From Macrothele yani (lineage: Eukaryota; Arthropoda; Arachnida; Araneae; Macrothelidae): a stretch of 64,000 nucleotides of DNA. The DNA is taken from NCBI GenBank assembly GCA_039090855.1, contig CM077005.1, forward strand, positions 16,717,921-16,781,920, in the 5' to 3' direction. Shown here one piece after another: positions 22,557-34,817 of this stretch (position 1 is its first letter; every line of letters starts with the position of its first letter). A model generated the notes under the pieces. That model did not search any database, was not told where the DNA came from, and saw only the letters and a list, made by a program, of their open reading frames with translations. The position numbers and the translations under genes are program-made.

Positions 22557-23256
22557 ACAAGTTAGTAAAATCATGCAATGCATTAATTATGATATACTTT
22601 CCAACATACCAGACATCATTAATCTCACTCCTCTGCCCTGACCTTTGACTCCATTTTGATGATGTTAAACACAATTGGTTCAGTATACCTCCGGAACAAC
22701 ATACTAAAGTTTTGTCCCAACAGAAGCATTTTTGGTCACGTTATGAGGATAATGGATGTGGAATAAATCTCGCTCCTGTGCCCTGACCTTTGACGCTATT
22801 TCGATAATATTAAACTGAATTGGTTCAGTATGCCTCCAGAACAACATACTAAAGTTTTGTCGCAATAGAAGGATTTTTAGTCAAGTTATAAGGATAATGG
22901 ATGTGGAATAAATTTCGCTCCTGTGCCCTGACCTTTGACCCTATTCCGATTATATTCAACAGGAGAAGTTCAGTATAACTCCGGAACAACATACTAAAGT
23001 ATTGTTACAATCGAAGCATTTTTAGGAACATTATGATGCATAAGGGCGATGGAATGGATCCCGCTCCTATGTCCTGACTTTTGACCCCATTTTCTCCATT
23101 TTTAATAGATTTGTTCCCAGGTTGTCCCCTACCACAAACTAAAATTTCATCGAAACCGGACCATTTTTACGCGAGTTCTCGTGCGGTCACAGACAGACAG
23201 ACAGACAAAGCTGGATGGAGCATATACGCTTCTTCAACCTACGGTTGGAAAGCGTA
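22557..23256 (+). repeat. Repeat family R3, long copy with ~140-bp tandem units
   Basis: After CAAGTTAGTAAAATCATGC, four units each carry CCTGACTTT/CCTTTGACC, a GTTCAGTAT-xx-CTCCGGAACAACATA block and AAAGTTTTGTCGCAA. The array ends in a CAGACAGACAGACA run and CAACCTACGGTTGGAAAGCG. The short copy at 4190-4583 has fewer units but the same ends, so unit number varies between copies. Non-coding. Confidence 0.75.
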
Positions 23257-24204
23257 AATAAAAACTGAAAGTCATTCACATTCTTTAGGGTGTCTTATTC
23301 TTGTGTTCTCATGATCACAAATCTTTTGACTGCTTATTTTGTACGTATTCATTTATAAATAACCCTGCAGTTACTGTGAAACCGAACTTTATAAGACATA
23401 AACACACATAAAAAAAAAGATTTTTCTTTATCTCACTGGAAATCAGTTTTCCAAAATTTGCATCTATTGGTTAAAAGGGCAATAAAAACATCATAAGGAA
23501 GTTTGAGCATTTGTATCTTATGGCAGATGAATAATTACTAAAACAGATGCTATTTTCTAAAGTCGCTAGCTGCATACTAAAGGAAAGAACTAGAACAAGG
23601 CAGATTAATATGTCCAATGGGGCATTGGTGATATAGTTACCTTTTCATAGGCATGAAACCTAGCAACAGACTTCATGAGGAGTTTGCATGATACCAGCAC
23701 CAATTTTTTACTTTCTCTTTAATTATATATTTTCAGCTTTCTGGTCTCGATATTGAGCTTTAAAAGTCAGCTACTTCAGGAGGATTTCACAGGACTGACG
23801 AGTTCCCTCAAAAATCACAAATAGCTGCATATGAAAGCATAATTTTTCCTACTCTGGTGTACTGCAGTGAGCCCTGGATACTGCAGAAGAAATGCATTAG
23901 TTGCGGGGAAGGGGGGGGCAAGACATGTTCTGTTCGTGTGAGAAATGCAGATGTGTAATGTGAAAAAAAAATGTTGTTAGTAAAGTGGAGACAAATATTC
24001 TGAGTCAATGAAGGAAGAAATATTCTTCACAATACATGGGAAATCAAATAGAATATTAAAAGCATACAGAATATAAATTCTGAATTTGCTTGCAGCACTT
24101 ACTGGTCATCCATGTAACACCATTCAGAAAACTTGAAAACTTCATCGAGGATGTTCAGATTCCTAAGCTGAGTTTCCTTAGTCTCAGTTGCTTTGAACTT
24201 CACT
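23257..24204. other. No gene recognised
   Basis: AT-rich sequence with no recognised transposase, SINE or exon. Confidence 0.5.
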
Positions 24205-24295
24205 GCCCTGGGTCGTGTAACGGTTAGCATAGTCGAACGGAAATCGGGAGTAGGGAATCGAACCCACATCTAAGAATATTAATATTGGATACTAA
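24205..24295. repeat. tRNA-like patch
   Basis: GTGTAACGGTTAGCATAG resembles a tRNA A box on the plus strand, while GGGAATCGAACCCACATC is an inverted B box. The two halves are in opposite senses, so this is a rearranged SINE-type fragment rather than a tRNA gene. Confidence 0.5.
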
Positions 24296-24610
24296 TATTC
24301 TTAGGTGGTTTGGCCATGTTGAAAGAATGAGTGATGAGATGCTTACTAAGAGAATTTATTCAGCCCAAGTGGCAGGAAAGAAAGGTAGAGGAATGCCAAG
24401 AAAATCATGGGAGGACCAGATTCAGAAATGTTCTCAAACAAGATAATGAGTATGAAGTACAAAAGGTCTTGTGTGCGGCATGTGATGTATGCCCGTGAAG
24501 TTCGAGCTGTGTGCCGAGATCGCTGTAATTGGAGACACCTGATACAGCAACAGTGAGTTCTTTATGTGAGGAGCTAACTTCTGAATATCTGAAGTTAGAA
24601 CAGCTTAGTG

Positions 24611-24641
<31 letters not shown>

Positions 24642-24651
24642 TATACATATT
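24296..24651 (+). mobile_element. Non-LTR retrotransposon 3' fragment with ATGT repeat tail
   Basis: Translation gives ILRWFGHVERMSDEMLTKRI, then a GKKGRGMPRKSWEDQI block, the conserved C-terminus of many jockey/CR1-like reverse-transcriptase ORFs. It ends with GAACAGCTTAGTGATATG and about nine ATGT units (24613-24651). Other copies with the same 3' end lie, inverted, at 34262 and 62310. Confidence 0.8.
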
Positions 24652-25180
24652 CTGTTTGCTTTTAATCTCTCTATTCTGAAAAAAAGTAACTGCAGCCACC
24701 GCTGTTTTAGAAATTTCGTGACACTCACACTTTCCTAGATTGCAGCGCAAAAAGTATTGAACACAAAAATATGAAATTTGCATCATTTGTAGAGAATTGT
24801 TTCGAGAACATGGCTGAAATAAACCCTTTTCGATTCTGGCAATACTTCAAGAGCTATTGTATTTCAAAGTTAAGGTAGCAAAAAAAGTGCTATCAGTTCG
24901 TGTTCCGTACACACTAACAGCAACAGAACCACGAAACTTTGTAGGCATGCAGGGCCATGGCCAAATTTTTGCACCTTGATCACTCTTTTTTTGAATTTCA
25001 ATTTAGTTCACGAGAAATTAAATTTTTAAATTTCACAAAACTCTTCATTTCACGACGGGATGCATTTTAAAAACGGATATATGGCAAACTATAAATCACA
25101 ACGCATTGCAATTTTTACAGCATACACAACTATTAAAAAAATTTGTAAAAGAGGGATCTCTTTTACAATTTTTTTTTTAA

Positions 25181-25779
25181 GGCTGTCTTTGAATGAGTGT
25201 TAGGGTTCCTCTTCTGCGATAGATGGCACAAAAAATGACTCCTTGGAAATGGGTTTTACGTCTTGAGGGACTGTCCCAGAAGTTGCCGTCAGCGAATCAC
25301 TGCAGACCTCGCCACATTCAGAATGGAAGCAGTCAGATTTCAGGGGTTCTCTGCTAATGTACACATTTTCTCTTCAAAAAATGAACATACAGTAGGATTT
25401 ACGATTATTTATAGGAGACAAGATTCCAGCCTCACTTTTGGCCACATTCAGTTATTTCTATTTGGCTTAGATAGTTAAAAAAATCAGACAGAAATGAGAG
25501 ATTTCATTTCTTCCAGACAGAAACACTGCTAAGCTAACTTATGGCACCATCTAGCACCCAAATTGGAATACTTTCAGTTCAGATAACCTGAATTTAAAAA
25601 AAAAAATTCTAAGAATTTTCTCGGAATAATAACTGTAGCACATATTAGCTATAGGTCATTTTTATTTGTGCTCAAAATTTCAAACACTACAAAGTAATAG
25701 TCTTTGAGAAAATGTGTACAAAAGAATATACATTGCAGATATAGGATAAAATTTCTCTTACACTCATTCAAAGACAGCC
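25181..25779. mobile_element. TTAA-flanked MITE (piggyBac-like target), copy 1
   Basis: GGCTGTCTTTGAATGAGTGT at the left is mirrored by ACTCATTCAAAGACAGCC at the right, with TTAA at 25177-25180 and 25780-25783. No transposase is encoded. TTAA duplication is the hallmark of piggyBac-type transposases. Confidence 0.85.
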
Positions 25780-25783
25780 TTAA

Positions 25784-27212
25784 GAAAAAGTCATTTTCTG
25801 ATTTTTAAGGATTTTTTAAAGATGCAAAGGAGAAGAATGAACGGTTTCTAGTTTCCATCCTATCACAGTAGAAGTTTTAACTAACTTTGCTGCTGGTTCA
25901 TCATCTGATTTCATCACTTGTTTTCTTTTCTTTTTTTTTTTCTTTTGGGTCAGCATTCGAAGTCCATTTAAAAAATATTGCCATAGTGGTTCATACACAA
26001 CACAGAGATTGTTAGGAGCTCAGATCACAGACTAATAATAGCTACTGCAACATAGCCGGTTTCAGGTTTGGCTAAGGAGTGAACGACAGGCGAGAAGAAT
26101 GGAGATACTTGCCTGCATACGCAGAAAAGTTTCTATTTTGTGATTCCGAAAACCAGTTTCATCATGGGTCATGGGGTCAGTCTTCATTCTTGCTGAAATG
26201 ACAGGTCTCCCCACATCCACACTAAGAGTAAATGACCATGAAGTTTTAGTTTAACTTGTTGCTCTTATTCACCAAACTTGAACAGGGCAGTTGGGGGCAT
26301 TGAACATGAAAATGGACCCCCATTTCCTCACCCTTCCCAGTGACACTAACAAAAGATTCTGGAATTACTCTCATCACAAAAGCTCATACTGACAGGTGAA
26401 TTTTCGAAACCTGCGATGTCGAAAGCATTAATGAAATGTTCGCTGCAAAGCCTGCAGCGAGAACCACTGATTGTTAAGGCATTTTTAAGGTAGCTTACAG
26501 CACTTGCAGAGAGCTATTTTGAGCCCTGGTGTAAATGCATACCCATAAATACCAATCACATAATTTAGCCATTAGCACCCAGAGAATCTGGAAAAAGCAG
26601 TATATATATGGTAGCCCTTGTGACTAGTGACAACCCAATGAGATTGGTAATTAGTGGTAGACACTCATCGTACAATGTGTGTAATCACATTGGAAGATTT
26701 TCCTCTTAATTCTGCAAAGAAATGCAAAGATTCTGCAACATGCAAAGAAACTCATACTAGTTACTGGAGCTACTTTGAAATATTAATTTGATGACATGTA
26801 TCCATAATGAAAGAAATACTCATTCACTGAAATTCATGCTTTAAATATAATACAAGCTACTGTACAAAAGTATGTTAAAATTGGGGATCTCTGCCAAATT
26901 CTAGGTATTTTCTAAAGTGCACCCTTATGTTTCTAAATAAGCACATATCATAAGCATAAGGAATCTGAACTTTTAATTCCTGTGCCAACTTTGAACACTG
27001 TTATTAAAACCTACAAGCAACTGTGACAGTTTCTCTGAACTATAAGCAACATACAGACAGCAAAAAATGTCTGTTCAGTTAGGACAAGTGATTAAACATT
27101 TCTTTTTATTGTAATTAGCAGCACAAAAATGTCAAATGTATTAATGTCTGTAGTCCATTATATTCCACACTCAAACTACATAACTTAGAAGTAGGTCTTT
27201 CTGATTTCTTAG
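25784..27212. other. No gene recognised
   Basis: AT-rich spacer between two copies of the same MITE; no domain or repeat match was found. Confidence 0.5.
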
Positions 27213-27216
27213 TTAA

Positions 27217-27892
27217 GGCTGTCTTTGAATGAGTGTTAGGGTTAATCTAACCTATATCTGCAATGTAAATTCTTTTGTACACATTTTTGTGAAGACTATT
27301 ACTACAAAGTGTTTGAAATTTTGAGCACAAATAAAAATGACCCATAGCTAATACATACCAGTTATTATTCTAAAAAATGTGTTAGATTTTTTTTAATTCA
27401 ATTTATCTGACTCAAACGCATTCCAATCTGGTGCTAGATGGAGCATTAAGTTAGCATAGCAGTGTTTGTCTTATTTCTGCCTGAGTTTTTCTAATTATTT
27501 GAGCCAAATAGAAATCAATGAATAGGGGTAAAAGTGAGATTGGAATCTTGTCTTATATAGATCATCGTAAATCCTACTGTACATTCATTTTTTGAAGAGA
27601 AAATGTGTACATTAGCAGAGAACCCCTGAATTTGAGCTACAGAAACTCTGCCTACTTACTAAGCTCTGCCTCCAAATAATGTCATTGGTCAAAATGTAAC
27701 AGCACATATTTTGTCTTTTCATTGTTGAGCCAACGAGAGACTGCTTACATTTTGAATAATGTGACGTCTGCAGTGATTTGCTGACACCAACTTCTGGGAC
27801 AGTCACTCAAGATGTAAAAGCCATGCCCAAGGAGTGACTTTTTGCACCATCTGTCATAGAAGATGAACCCTAACACTAATTTAAAGACAGGC
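27217..27892. mobile_element. TTAA-flanked MITE, copy 2 (inverted relative to copy 1)
   Basis: It has the same ends as 25181-25779 and TTAA at 27213-27216 and 27893-27896. The interior matches copy 1 in reverse orientation: the TTATTTGTGCTCAAAATTTC block near 25660 appears inverted near 27310. Copy 2 is ~77 bp longer, mostly near its right end. Confidence 0.85.
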
Positions 27893-29183
27893 TTAAGTAC
27901 TCTGGAAAATTTCAGCAACTGGATGTTTTTAATTAAATCTGATTAAAACCCTTCAATAAGACAACCACATAAACTAAAATCCAAATAGACAGTCATTAAC
28001 AAGGCAATATGTACTAACACAACTTGCTGTTTTCCTAATGTCTAATGAGTAAAATCTTTTTGTTTTTCTGGTGTCAAATAAGTAAAACTCATTAGACGAA
28101 AACTGCTATCCCCAAAGAAGGCTGCTAATTGTGTTAACTGCAGCTTTTAAAAATACATAACCAGGAAAAAAATAAGCTCATTGATTGGTTGAGTTCCACT
28201 GCTCTAAAGTCAGATGAAAACAGGCTGTATGAAAAGCCTTCCAAAGTGTACTTGCTGTAGCATAGTGATAAGCAGAACAGCATACACCAGACCATCTACA
28301 CCTCAAGCTCTTAGCTTGCTACAACTTTGTAAATCAATAAGCTAGAAAATATGAATTTCATTTTTTAACAATAGTTGCAGTTGGTGCTCATTGTTTCTAA
28401 TTTATTGCCAACAAATGACATAACCTTGAAGATAAGCCACTCTTGACAACTGTCCTATGTAAATGGAATTTCACTACAGGTGAGACCTTGCAGCAGAACC
28501 TAATAACAAGCGAGGAAGAATTTCCCAGCATGTAGCATCATACAAGCTAAAGATCAGCAATGTGGTTCTTTATCAAACAAATACAGCAAAACAAGGTCTA
28601 GTCCAGGGATGGCGAACCTATGGCACGTGTGCCACTGGGTGGCACATGAACACGATTTGGATGGCACAACACGAAAACATTAACATTAAATGAAAATTTA
28701 ATTCTTTTAGAGAGAATTTTTCAACAGCATGTCTGTAGTGTTTTCCTGCAAATAACTGAGCTTTGACAAGAAAATTAATCTAGCCAAGAAGTGTCCTCCA
28801 AAGGGATAGTAAATAAATCAACCTCACCTCATTTAATTGCCTAATGCATTAATTCCCAAAAGTTAAGCATCACATGCACACTATTATTTTATCATTCTGC
28901 TCCTACGGACATCCACCACGAGACGTCCACACCTGCTTCAGCTCAAGCCCGCGTCTCTCCTGCTTCTCCCTTACCTTTGCAGGAGAAAGAGAAAAAATCA
29001 ATCTGATAGGAAGACATGCGAGAAACAGCGAGTTCCTGTGAGAACTGAAAGTAACCTTGAACAATGGATGGAGAGGTTTCAAATTTACAACTTGGCAACA
29101 CTGCGAAGCCAGTACAGAACTTCAGTTTGTCAAAGAAGGTTGATTTGTTTGTAACTGCTGCTTACTTATCTTGTGTACTGTAA

Positions 29184-30110
29184 TTGTTCCTTTGCTGGTA
29201 CCTTTGTATCCGGACCAAGCGAACATGTTTTTGGTGCCAAAAAAAAAAAAAAAAAAAAAGCAGAAACTTAACAAAGATAGTGATCGAGTATTTCAAGAAC
29301 AGTAGACATCGGAGTTCGGAATCATTGAGAAAAACAATTAAGCTTTCTGTTTGTTACCTGTGTACGGAAAGAGTAGTGTTCCACAAATTCAATGTATAGC
29401 ATCATTTTGTGAGGAATCATAATAATGTTTGTTCCATGTCAAATGAAGAAAGAAGGGAGTACATTTCACAAAAAGTGAAACAATATGAAAAACAATCAAA
29501 TTGTTCTGTATCTTCCTTCAGGCCAAGGAATAATATCACTGCGGCTAGTTTTCATCCATTTCACTGTACTGCACAGCGTGGGAAGCCACTTTGTGATGGT
29601 GATTTTTTTAAGGCGGCTTTCTTAGTCAAGTCTGACACATTATTGAAAGATTTTTCCAACAAGCAACAAATTGTGAATAGAATTAAGGAAATGCCAACCA
29701 GAAGGAACTCTCTTAAAGATAGGATAAAAAGAATGAGTGAAGATGTTACAGGTCATATTAAATCTTATTTGGACAACGCGGATATGTTTTTAATATGTCT
29801 TGATTAAAGTACTGACGTGACGTCACAAGCAAGGTTAGATGTTTTTGTTACATTTCCACAAGGAAATGTAATGGGGGGAGGAATTGATTTTGCTGAGTTT
29901 GCCAACTACAATCACAGGGAAAGATATAATGTGTGAAGTGAAGTGAAGCAGGAATTTGTAGTAAAAATGGGGATTGACTTAAATAAAATAGTAGCTATGA
30001 CTACTGATGGTGCCCATAACCTGAAAACAATAGGTTATGAACTGAACATAAATGCCTTGGCTAGTAGCGTTCAGCAACAAGTTTTACACTATTGCTAATT
30101 AAAAAAAAAA
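29184..30110 (+). pseudogene. hAT transposase of the GTF2IRD2-like group, N-terminal part, decayed
   Basis: Fragments in two frames show CYLCTERVVFHKFNV then a His-containing stretch (zinc-binding CxxC near 29359). The reading frame at 29409-29807 includes GKPLCDGDFFKAAFL and MPTRRNSLKDRIKRMSEDV, then, past a stop, the first catalytic block ICLD.STDVTSQARLDVF. This arrangement matches the hAT-derived domain found in vertebrate GTF2IRD2-like proteins. The C-terminal part is missing, perhaps deleted before or after the Tc1 insertion. Confidence 0.75.
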
Positions 30111-30166
30111 AAAAAACGCAAACAAGAGGTGGCACACTCGATACCTGAAAGCAGTAAAGCAAACTA

Positions 30167-31714
30167 CACTGCTGGACAATTGCTAAAGACGGATCATAAA
30201 CGGCTATATAGCGCATAAAAAAGTAAGTGCGGTTGGATGCCAAGTGAAATAAAATAATGTCAGAATGCCAGGACATTACAAGAAAGACAATTTACTGTGC
30301 TCTGAAATCCAGAAGGCTTTGGAACGTGTTCAAGGGACAAACAGGCCATTTTGTGCAGAATACGTAAACGTGAAAAAAATGCAATTACCGTCCGCAGGCG
30401 TTCCGGCGTAAGATGTCAATACGGGATATGGCCACCATGGAGGGCGATGCAAGATTCCACACATAGTGTCATGCTTTGCACAACATTATCAAGCAGCTGT
30501 TGGGGTAATTTATCCCATTCCTCTGTCAGTGCACGGATGAGGGTGTCCTTGTTTATTGGAGGGCATTGGCGACCAGCAAGACTCCTCCCCAAAGTATCCC
30601 ACACATTTTCAACGGGATTCAGATCTGGAGAACGTGCTGGCCATATGAGGCGTTGAATATCCTCGCTCTCAAGACACTCCTGGACAGCGACTGTTCGATG
30701 ACATGTTGCGTTGTCGTCCATGAAAATGAATCTATCACCGACAGCACCACGGAACATGCGAACATGAGGTAGCAGAACATCATTAATGTATCGTTGGCCA
30801 GTCATAGTCCCAGCTGGAAGCACATAGAGGGATGTACGGCCATTGATCATGATGCCAGCCCATACCATGACACTACATGTCGGATATCGGTCCCTTTCCT
30901 GTATGTTTGCTGGACAACATGCAGTACCACTATCACGCCAGATCAGTTGTCGTCGACAATCAGACGATAGACTGTATCTACTCTCATCTGAAAAAGAGGA
31001 CAGCAGACCAGTCGTTATCAGTCCAATTGCAATGTTGATGGCACCTTTGCAAACGGGCTGTACGGTGACGTCTGGACAATGGGATGCACACACAACAGGA
31101 CGGCGGACGTATAGTCCTCCTTCATGCAAATGTCTGGCGACATTTTTTCGGGAGAGATCCGCTTGCCAGTAGTAGCCATAAACTGATTTGCTACCTCACT
31201 AGCTGTGCTGCGTCGGTGTCCTTTTTGTTGATAGCACTATGTACCGATCTTCTGCAGGTGTCGTACTGCGAACACGACCTCTCCCGTGACATTTGCTACA
31301 CTCTCCATTTGTTTGAAATGAATTCCAAAGCCTTGAAACAACACTGTGGCTGACGTCGAACTCCCTGGCAACATCTGTTATTTTTTCGCCCTTCTTCAAT
31401 CTTGCCAATAATACGGCCACGCATAAAATCATCTAGGTGATGCAGGGAAGACATACTGAAAATTGCAAGTTCGTCAATTGATTCTTTCCCTTTCAACTTT
31501 GCGTTTGAACAACAACGGTCAATACGCGTCAAATCCTTTATATCTCTTATCAGCGCTATGACGTCACGAACAAGTTCGGCAATCCAAAATTTGCATACAC
31601 ACAACACGTCTTACTGTATCCCGCACTTATGCTCATTTCCACATTTTCCTGCCTTCCATTTTATGGTTGCTATCATTGCTATTGTCATCCGTCCTTAGCA
31701 ATTGTTCGGCAGTG
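30167..31714 (-). mobile_element. Tc1-like transposon, relatively well preserved
   Basis: The ends CACTGCTGGACAATTGCTAA and, inverted, CACTGCCGAACAATTGCTAA are flanked by TA (30165-30166 and 31715-31716). It lies inside the hAT at 28604-31754. Internal coding sequence is the least damaged of the Tc1 copies here. Confidence 0.92.
30416..31435 (-). pseudogene. Tc1 transposase with N-terminal frameshift, intact catalytic triad motifs
   Basis: The frame 30416-31129 is open for 237 codons. It contains FSDESRYSL (first Asp), a VMVWAGI block, FMDDNATCHRT (second Asp) and WPARSPDLNPVENVWD (third acidic residue, Glu), so the DD34E signature is complete. The N-terminal part (31199-31435), with a helix-turn-helix ITDVAREFDVSHSVVSRLW, is in a shifted frame. 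The change falls near a T-run at about 31380 (a K-codon run on the minus strand), which suggests slippage. A stop separates the two parts. Confidence 0.88.
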
Positions 31715-32064
31715 TATAAGTGGCACACTAGACAGAAAAGGTTCGCCATCCCTGGTCTAGCTTATGCCACTTACTATGGTGTATGTGTGATCCCTTGTTA
31801 TTCTACTGCACTATGACATGTATCTCATATTCAGTTTTATACAACTGACAATGATCTGCAGTATGCCTTACCCACAGCCAGGGGCCTCACTGCAGATCAC
31901 ATTCTTTTTCAATTTTTGAAAAAAAAAATAATAATAAAAAAAAGGTTGGCGAAGGATAAAGTTTTGGTGAAAATATTGGTGATTACCTTTTTTGATGACG
32001 TCTCAGCAAAAAGATCTTTTAAAGATTGTTTTTGCTCGGATGACATGTGAAATTTTGCTTCAGC

Positions 32065-33468
32065 AGAGCTGCCAACTCTTCAAAATAAAAAATCAGGGCA
32101 TCAACGTGCGTTTGGCGGCATGCATATTTACAATTTATGAATAATAGAATTATATATTATAGGATTCTCTATTTTTTATTATAGTGAATTACTTAATATA
32201 AATAAAAAATATTTACAAAAAAAATAGTATTTAAGTATAAAATAAGATTTTTAGAGAGTGAGACACTATTTTTTCCAGAGAGATACTATTTTTCTCCCCG
32301 CCATAAAAGGAGTGTTATAACATAATAAGGCAAAACAGTTCATCCATGGAATACCATGATACTGAAATTCAAAATTTTTCAGACACAAGTTTGGCAATAT
32401 TTTCACCTTTTGAACTGGTTTCTAGGCATGGCAAAAAGAGCAGCATGCATCTCACTTGCTTGCAATGATTATCAAAGTACGTTACCACAACTGGATAAAG
32501 TTGATTGTCGGCATCATTACTGCCATCAGTTGTGACAGAAAAATGGTCCACTTTTAATAATACAGAGGACATTTTTTTGAATGATATTTTGCCATTTCTT
32601 GAACAATATGCAAAGTTTTTTGTTCTGCCACATGCATATCTTTTTGCTCTCTTCCGAGGAGTTAGGAAACATACCTGACAACAATCGGGGAAACAAGATC
32701 AGCTGCCGCTAGTGGTATGTTGTGCTCCAACAAAAATCCGGTAAACAGGACTTCATGAATCATTTGAAAATCATTCGGCACTGAAACAAAACGATCCATG
32801 TTGCGCACACTTTTTGGGTTATCATGATTTTGTATATGTTTGTTAGTTCCAACATGCGACGATGTCTCCACGACCAGCCTGAGAAACAGAGAAATCAATG
32901 TTACACAAAGTGCAATATGCATGAAATCACCCTTACATGATGGTTTTAAAGTCAAATTCTTTGGAGTATTTCTTCAAAAATCTTTGGTCTCAACATTTAG
33001 GCCCCATTTTGGGGCTGCAAACTGAAATAATAAGTAATAACTTGCAACACAACTTTTTTGGTTTTAAAGTTCAAATGAAGTACGGAATCAGCATTCAACC
33101 TGAGCGTTAGCAAACAAACGGCTTTCCACTCCCATAGGCTCCGCGGGAGTGCCATGCCCAGCCAACTGGAGTTCTGAGCTAGCGGCGCAGTGGATGTGAC
33201 GTCATAAACCAGGACTTCAACTTTCCAAGCCTCTGACCGTCTTGCTATCATCACGGGGCACACGACTTGGTGCTCAAATGCTGTGAATTAACATAAGAAC
33301 ATTTATTTCCATTCATTACTGATTCCCGCAGCCAGCGTTGACGCTGGATAAAAATGATGGCTGAAAACATTCATGCAGGGATGGAAGGGGGGGGGCACAA
33401 AACCGTATTTTTGTAGAAAAATCAGATTCCCAGAAAATATTTTCAAAACTGGGACTCTTGGCAGCTAT
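32065..33468 (-). mobile_element. hAT transposon remnant with perfect 8-bp duplication
   Basis: GCTTCAGC flanks it at 32057-32064 and 33469-33476. The left end AGAGCTGCCAA and the inverted right end ATAGCTGCCAA match at 10 of 11 positions. The minus strand carries transposase fragments: a BED-like region with LCVTLISLF near 32900 and TSSHVGTNKHIQNH near 32850, EVLFTGFLLEHNIPLAAAD near 32740, and VTTDGSNDADNQLYPVVVTY near 32480-32540. It is a shortened relative of the 15947-19846 element. Confidence 0.9.
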
Positions 33469-33476
33469 GCTTCAGC

Positions 33477-33940
33477 AATGCCAAGAGGATATTTTAAAAT
33501 TTAATATATATTCCTTCAAATGTGATTATATTTGTGGATTTCTTATCTTTTATTGTGAACTATCAACCAATATTATATGAAATACTCTTAGTTATCAGAT
33601 GAAAGTTCTATAAGTAACAAAGTGCAATTTTCAACATCTGTATTTTTTTTACAATGGCCCTTTGAGAACCAAGCTACAGAACAAAAGTAATGCCCAATTT
33701 TTCAATTAATTTTAAATTACACAGTCAATAATTCTTGTTTACAAATTTTATGGGTAGTAATAAATTCAAAATTGAAAATAAGTGCCTATACTTTTTTTTT
33801 TTTTTACTAGGATTTGGGATCTATAACATGATATTTTCCTGCTTAATTGTAAAGAATTTATGATCTACACAGTTCAATGTACCGCTTAAGCTCGAAAACT
33901 CATTCGAATACTTTGATAGCAATGTGCTCAATATAGTTAC
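33477..33940. other. No gene recognised
   Basis: AT-rich spacer between the hAT and a hairpin. Confidence 0.5.
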
Positions 33941-34078
33941 ATACATACAAACAACGACACTACTTACAAAAGTAACGCAGCCCATTGTTTTTCTTACCTA
34001 ACGTGCCTGAAATGTTAGGTAAAAAAAACAATGGGCTGTGTTACTTTTGTAAGTAGTGGCATTGTTTGTATGAATGTG
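33941..34078. repeat. Short near-perfect hairpin, arms ~63 bp
   Basis: CATACAAACAACGACACTAC..TTACCTAAC is mirrored by GTTAGGTAAAA..GTAAGTAGTGGCATTGTTTGTATG around a ~12-base loop. No flanking duplication was found. Confidence 0.85.
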
Positions 34079-34817
34079 AATTTATGATCTATTGTTTTTG
34101 TACTGTTATAACACTTTATGTTTTTATGGTTTTTACATTTCCAATGGAGTGTGAAAAAATTGTCAATTTAGATTACATTTGGTGAAATAAAATTGAATTT
34201 GGCAAATGGGTTGGTAAAAACTTTTAAAATGCCAGAGCAACCAGAGCAATATAACTGAGCAATTGTAACTGACTAACTACATATATACATATTACTAAGC
34301 TGTTCTCGGAGATTCAAAGGTTAGCTCTTGGATCACCTGCTAAATCAAAGTTAGTGATGGTGTTGGATTTTTACTAACTGCTGATTTATCAAACATCTCC
34401 ATTTACAGTGATATTGGCATACAGCTTGAACTTCACTGACAGAAGTCACATAAGACCTTTTGAAATTTGCAGGCATTCCACGAACCTGGTCCTCCCATGA
34501 TTTCCTCAGACTTTCTCTAAGTTTCTTTCCTAACATTTGGGCTGAATAAATTCTCTTAGTTAGAACTTCATTGCTCATTCTTTTAACATGGCCAACTCCC
34601 CTTCCCCAAATATCTGTTTCCACATTTTGCTTCACATTAAACATCTGCAACACATTTTCGCCTCTACTTATATGTTCAGAACGCATCTGGCCAACCCCCC
34701 AACCACCCTCCACCCACCCATAAGTAACTTCTCTCCAACACATAACTTCTGTGTCTCTTCTGCAGTGCACAGGATGCACTAACATTCATCAGCGCAGAAA
34801 TAATTACGCTTTCACAC

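Larger units (their letters stand above)
28604..31754 (+). mobile_element. hAT transposon (CAGGGATGGCGAACC ends) carrying a Tc1
   Basis: The left end CAGGGATGGCGAACC and right end GGTTCGCCATCCCTG are inverted repeats, followed inward by a GTGGCACA-rich region on both sides. Flanks GTCTAGTC (28596-28603) and GTCTAGCT (31755-31762) are a 6/8 target duplication. A transposase relic lies at about 29184-30110 and a Tc1 at 30167-31714. Confidence 0.88.

Noticed and set aside
24720..24780. CAGCGCAAAAAGTATTGAACAC resembling a Tc1 end
   Set aside because: Only one end is present and no transposase follows.
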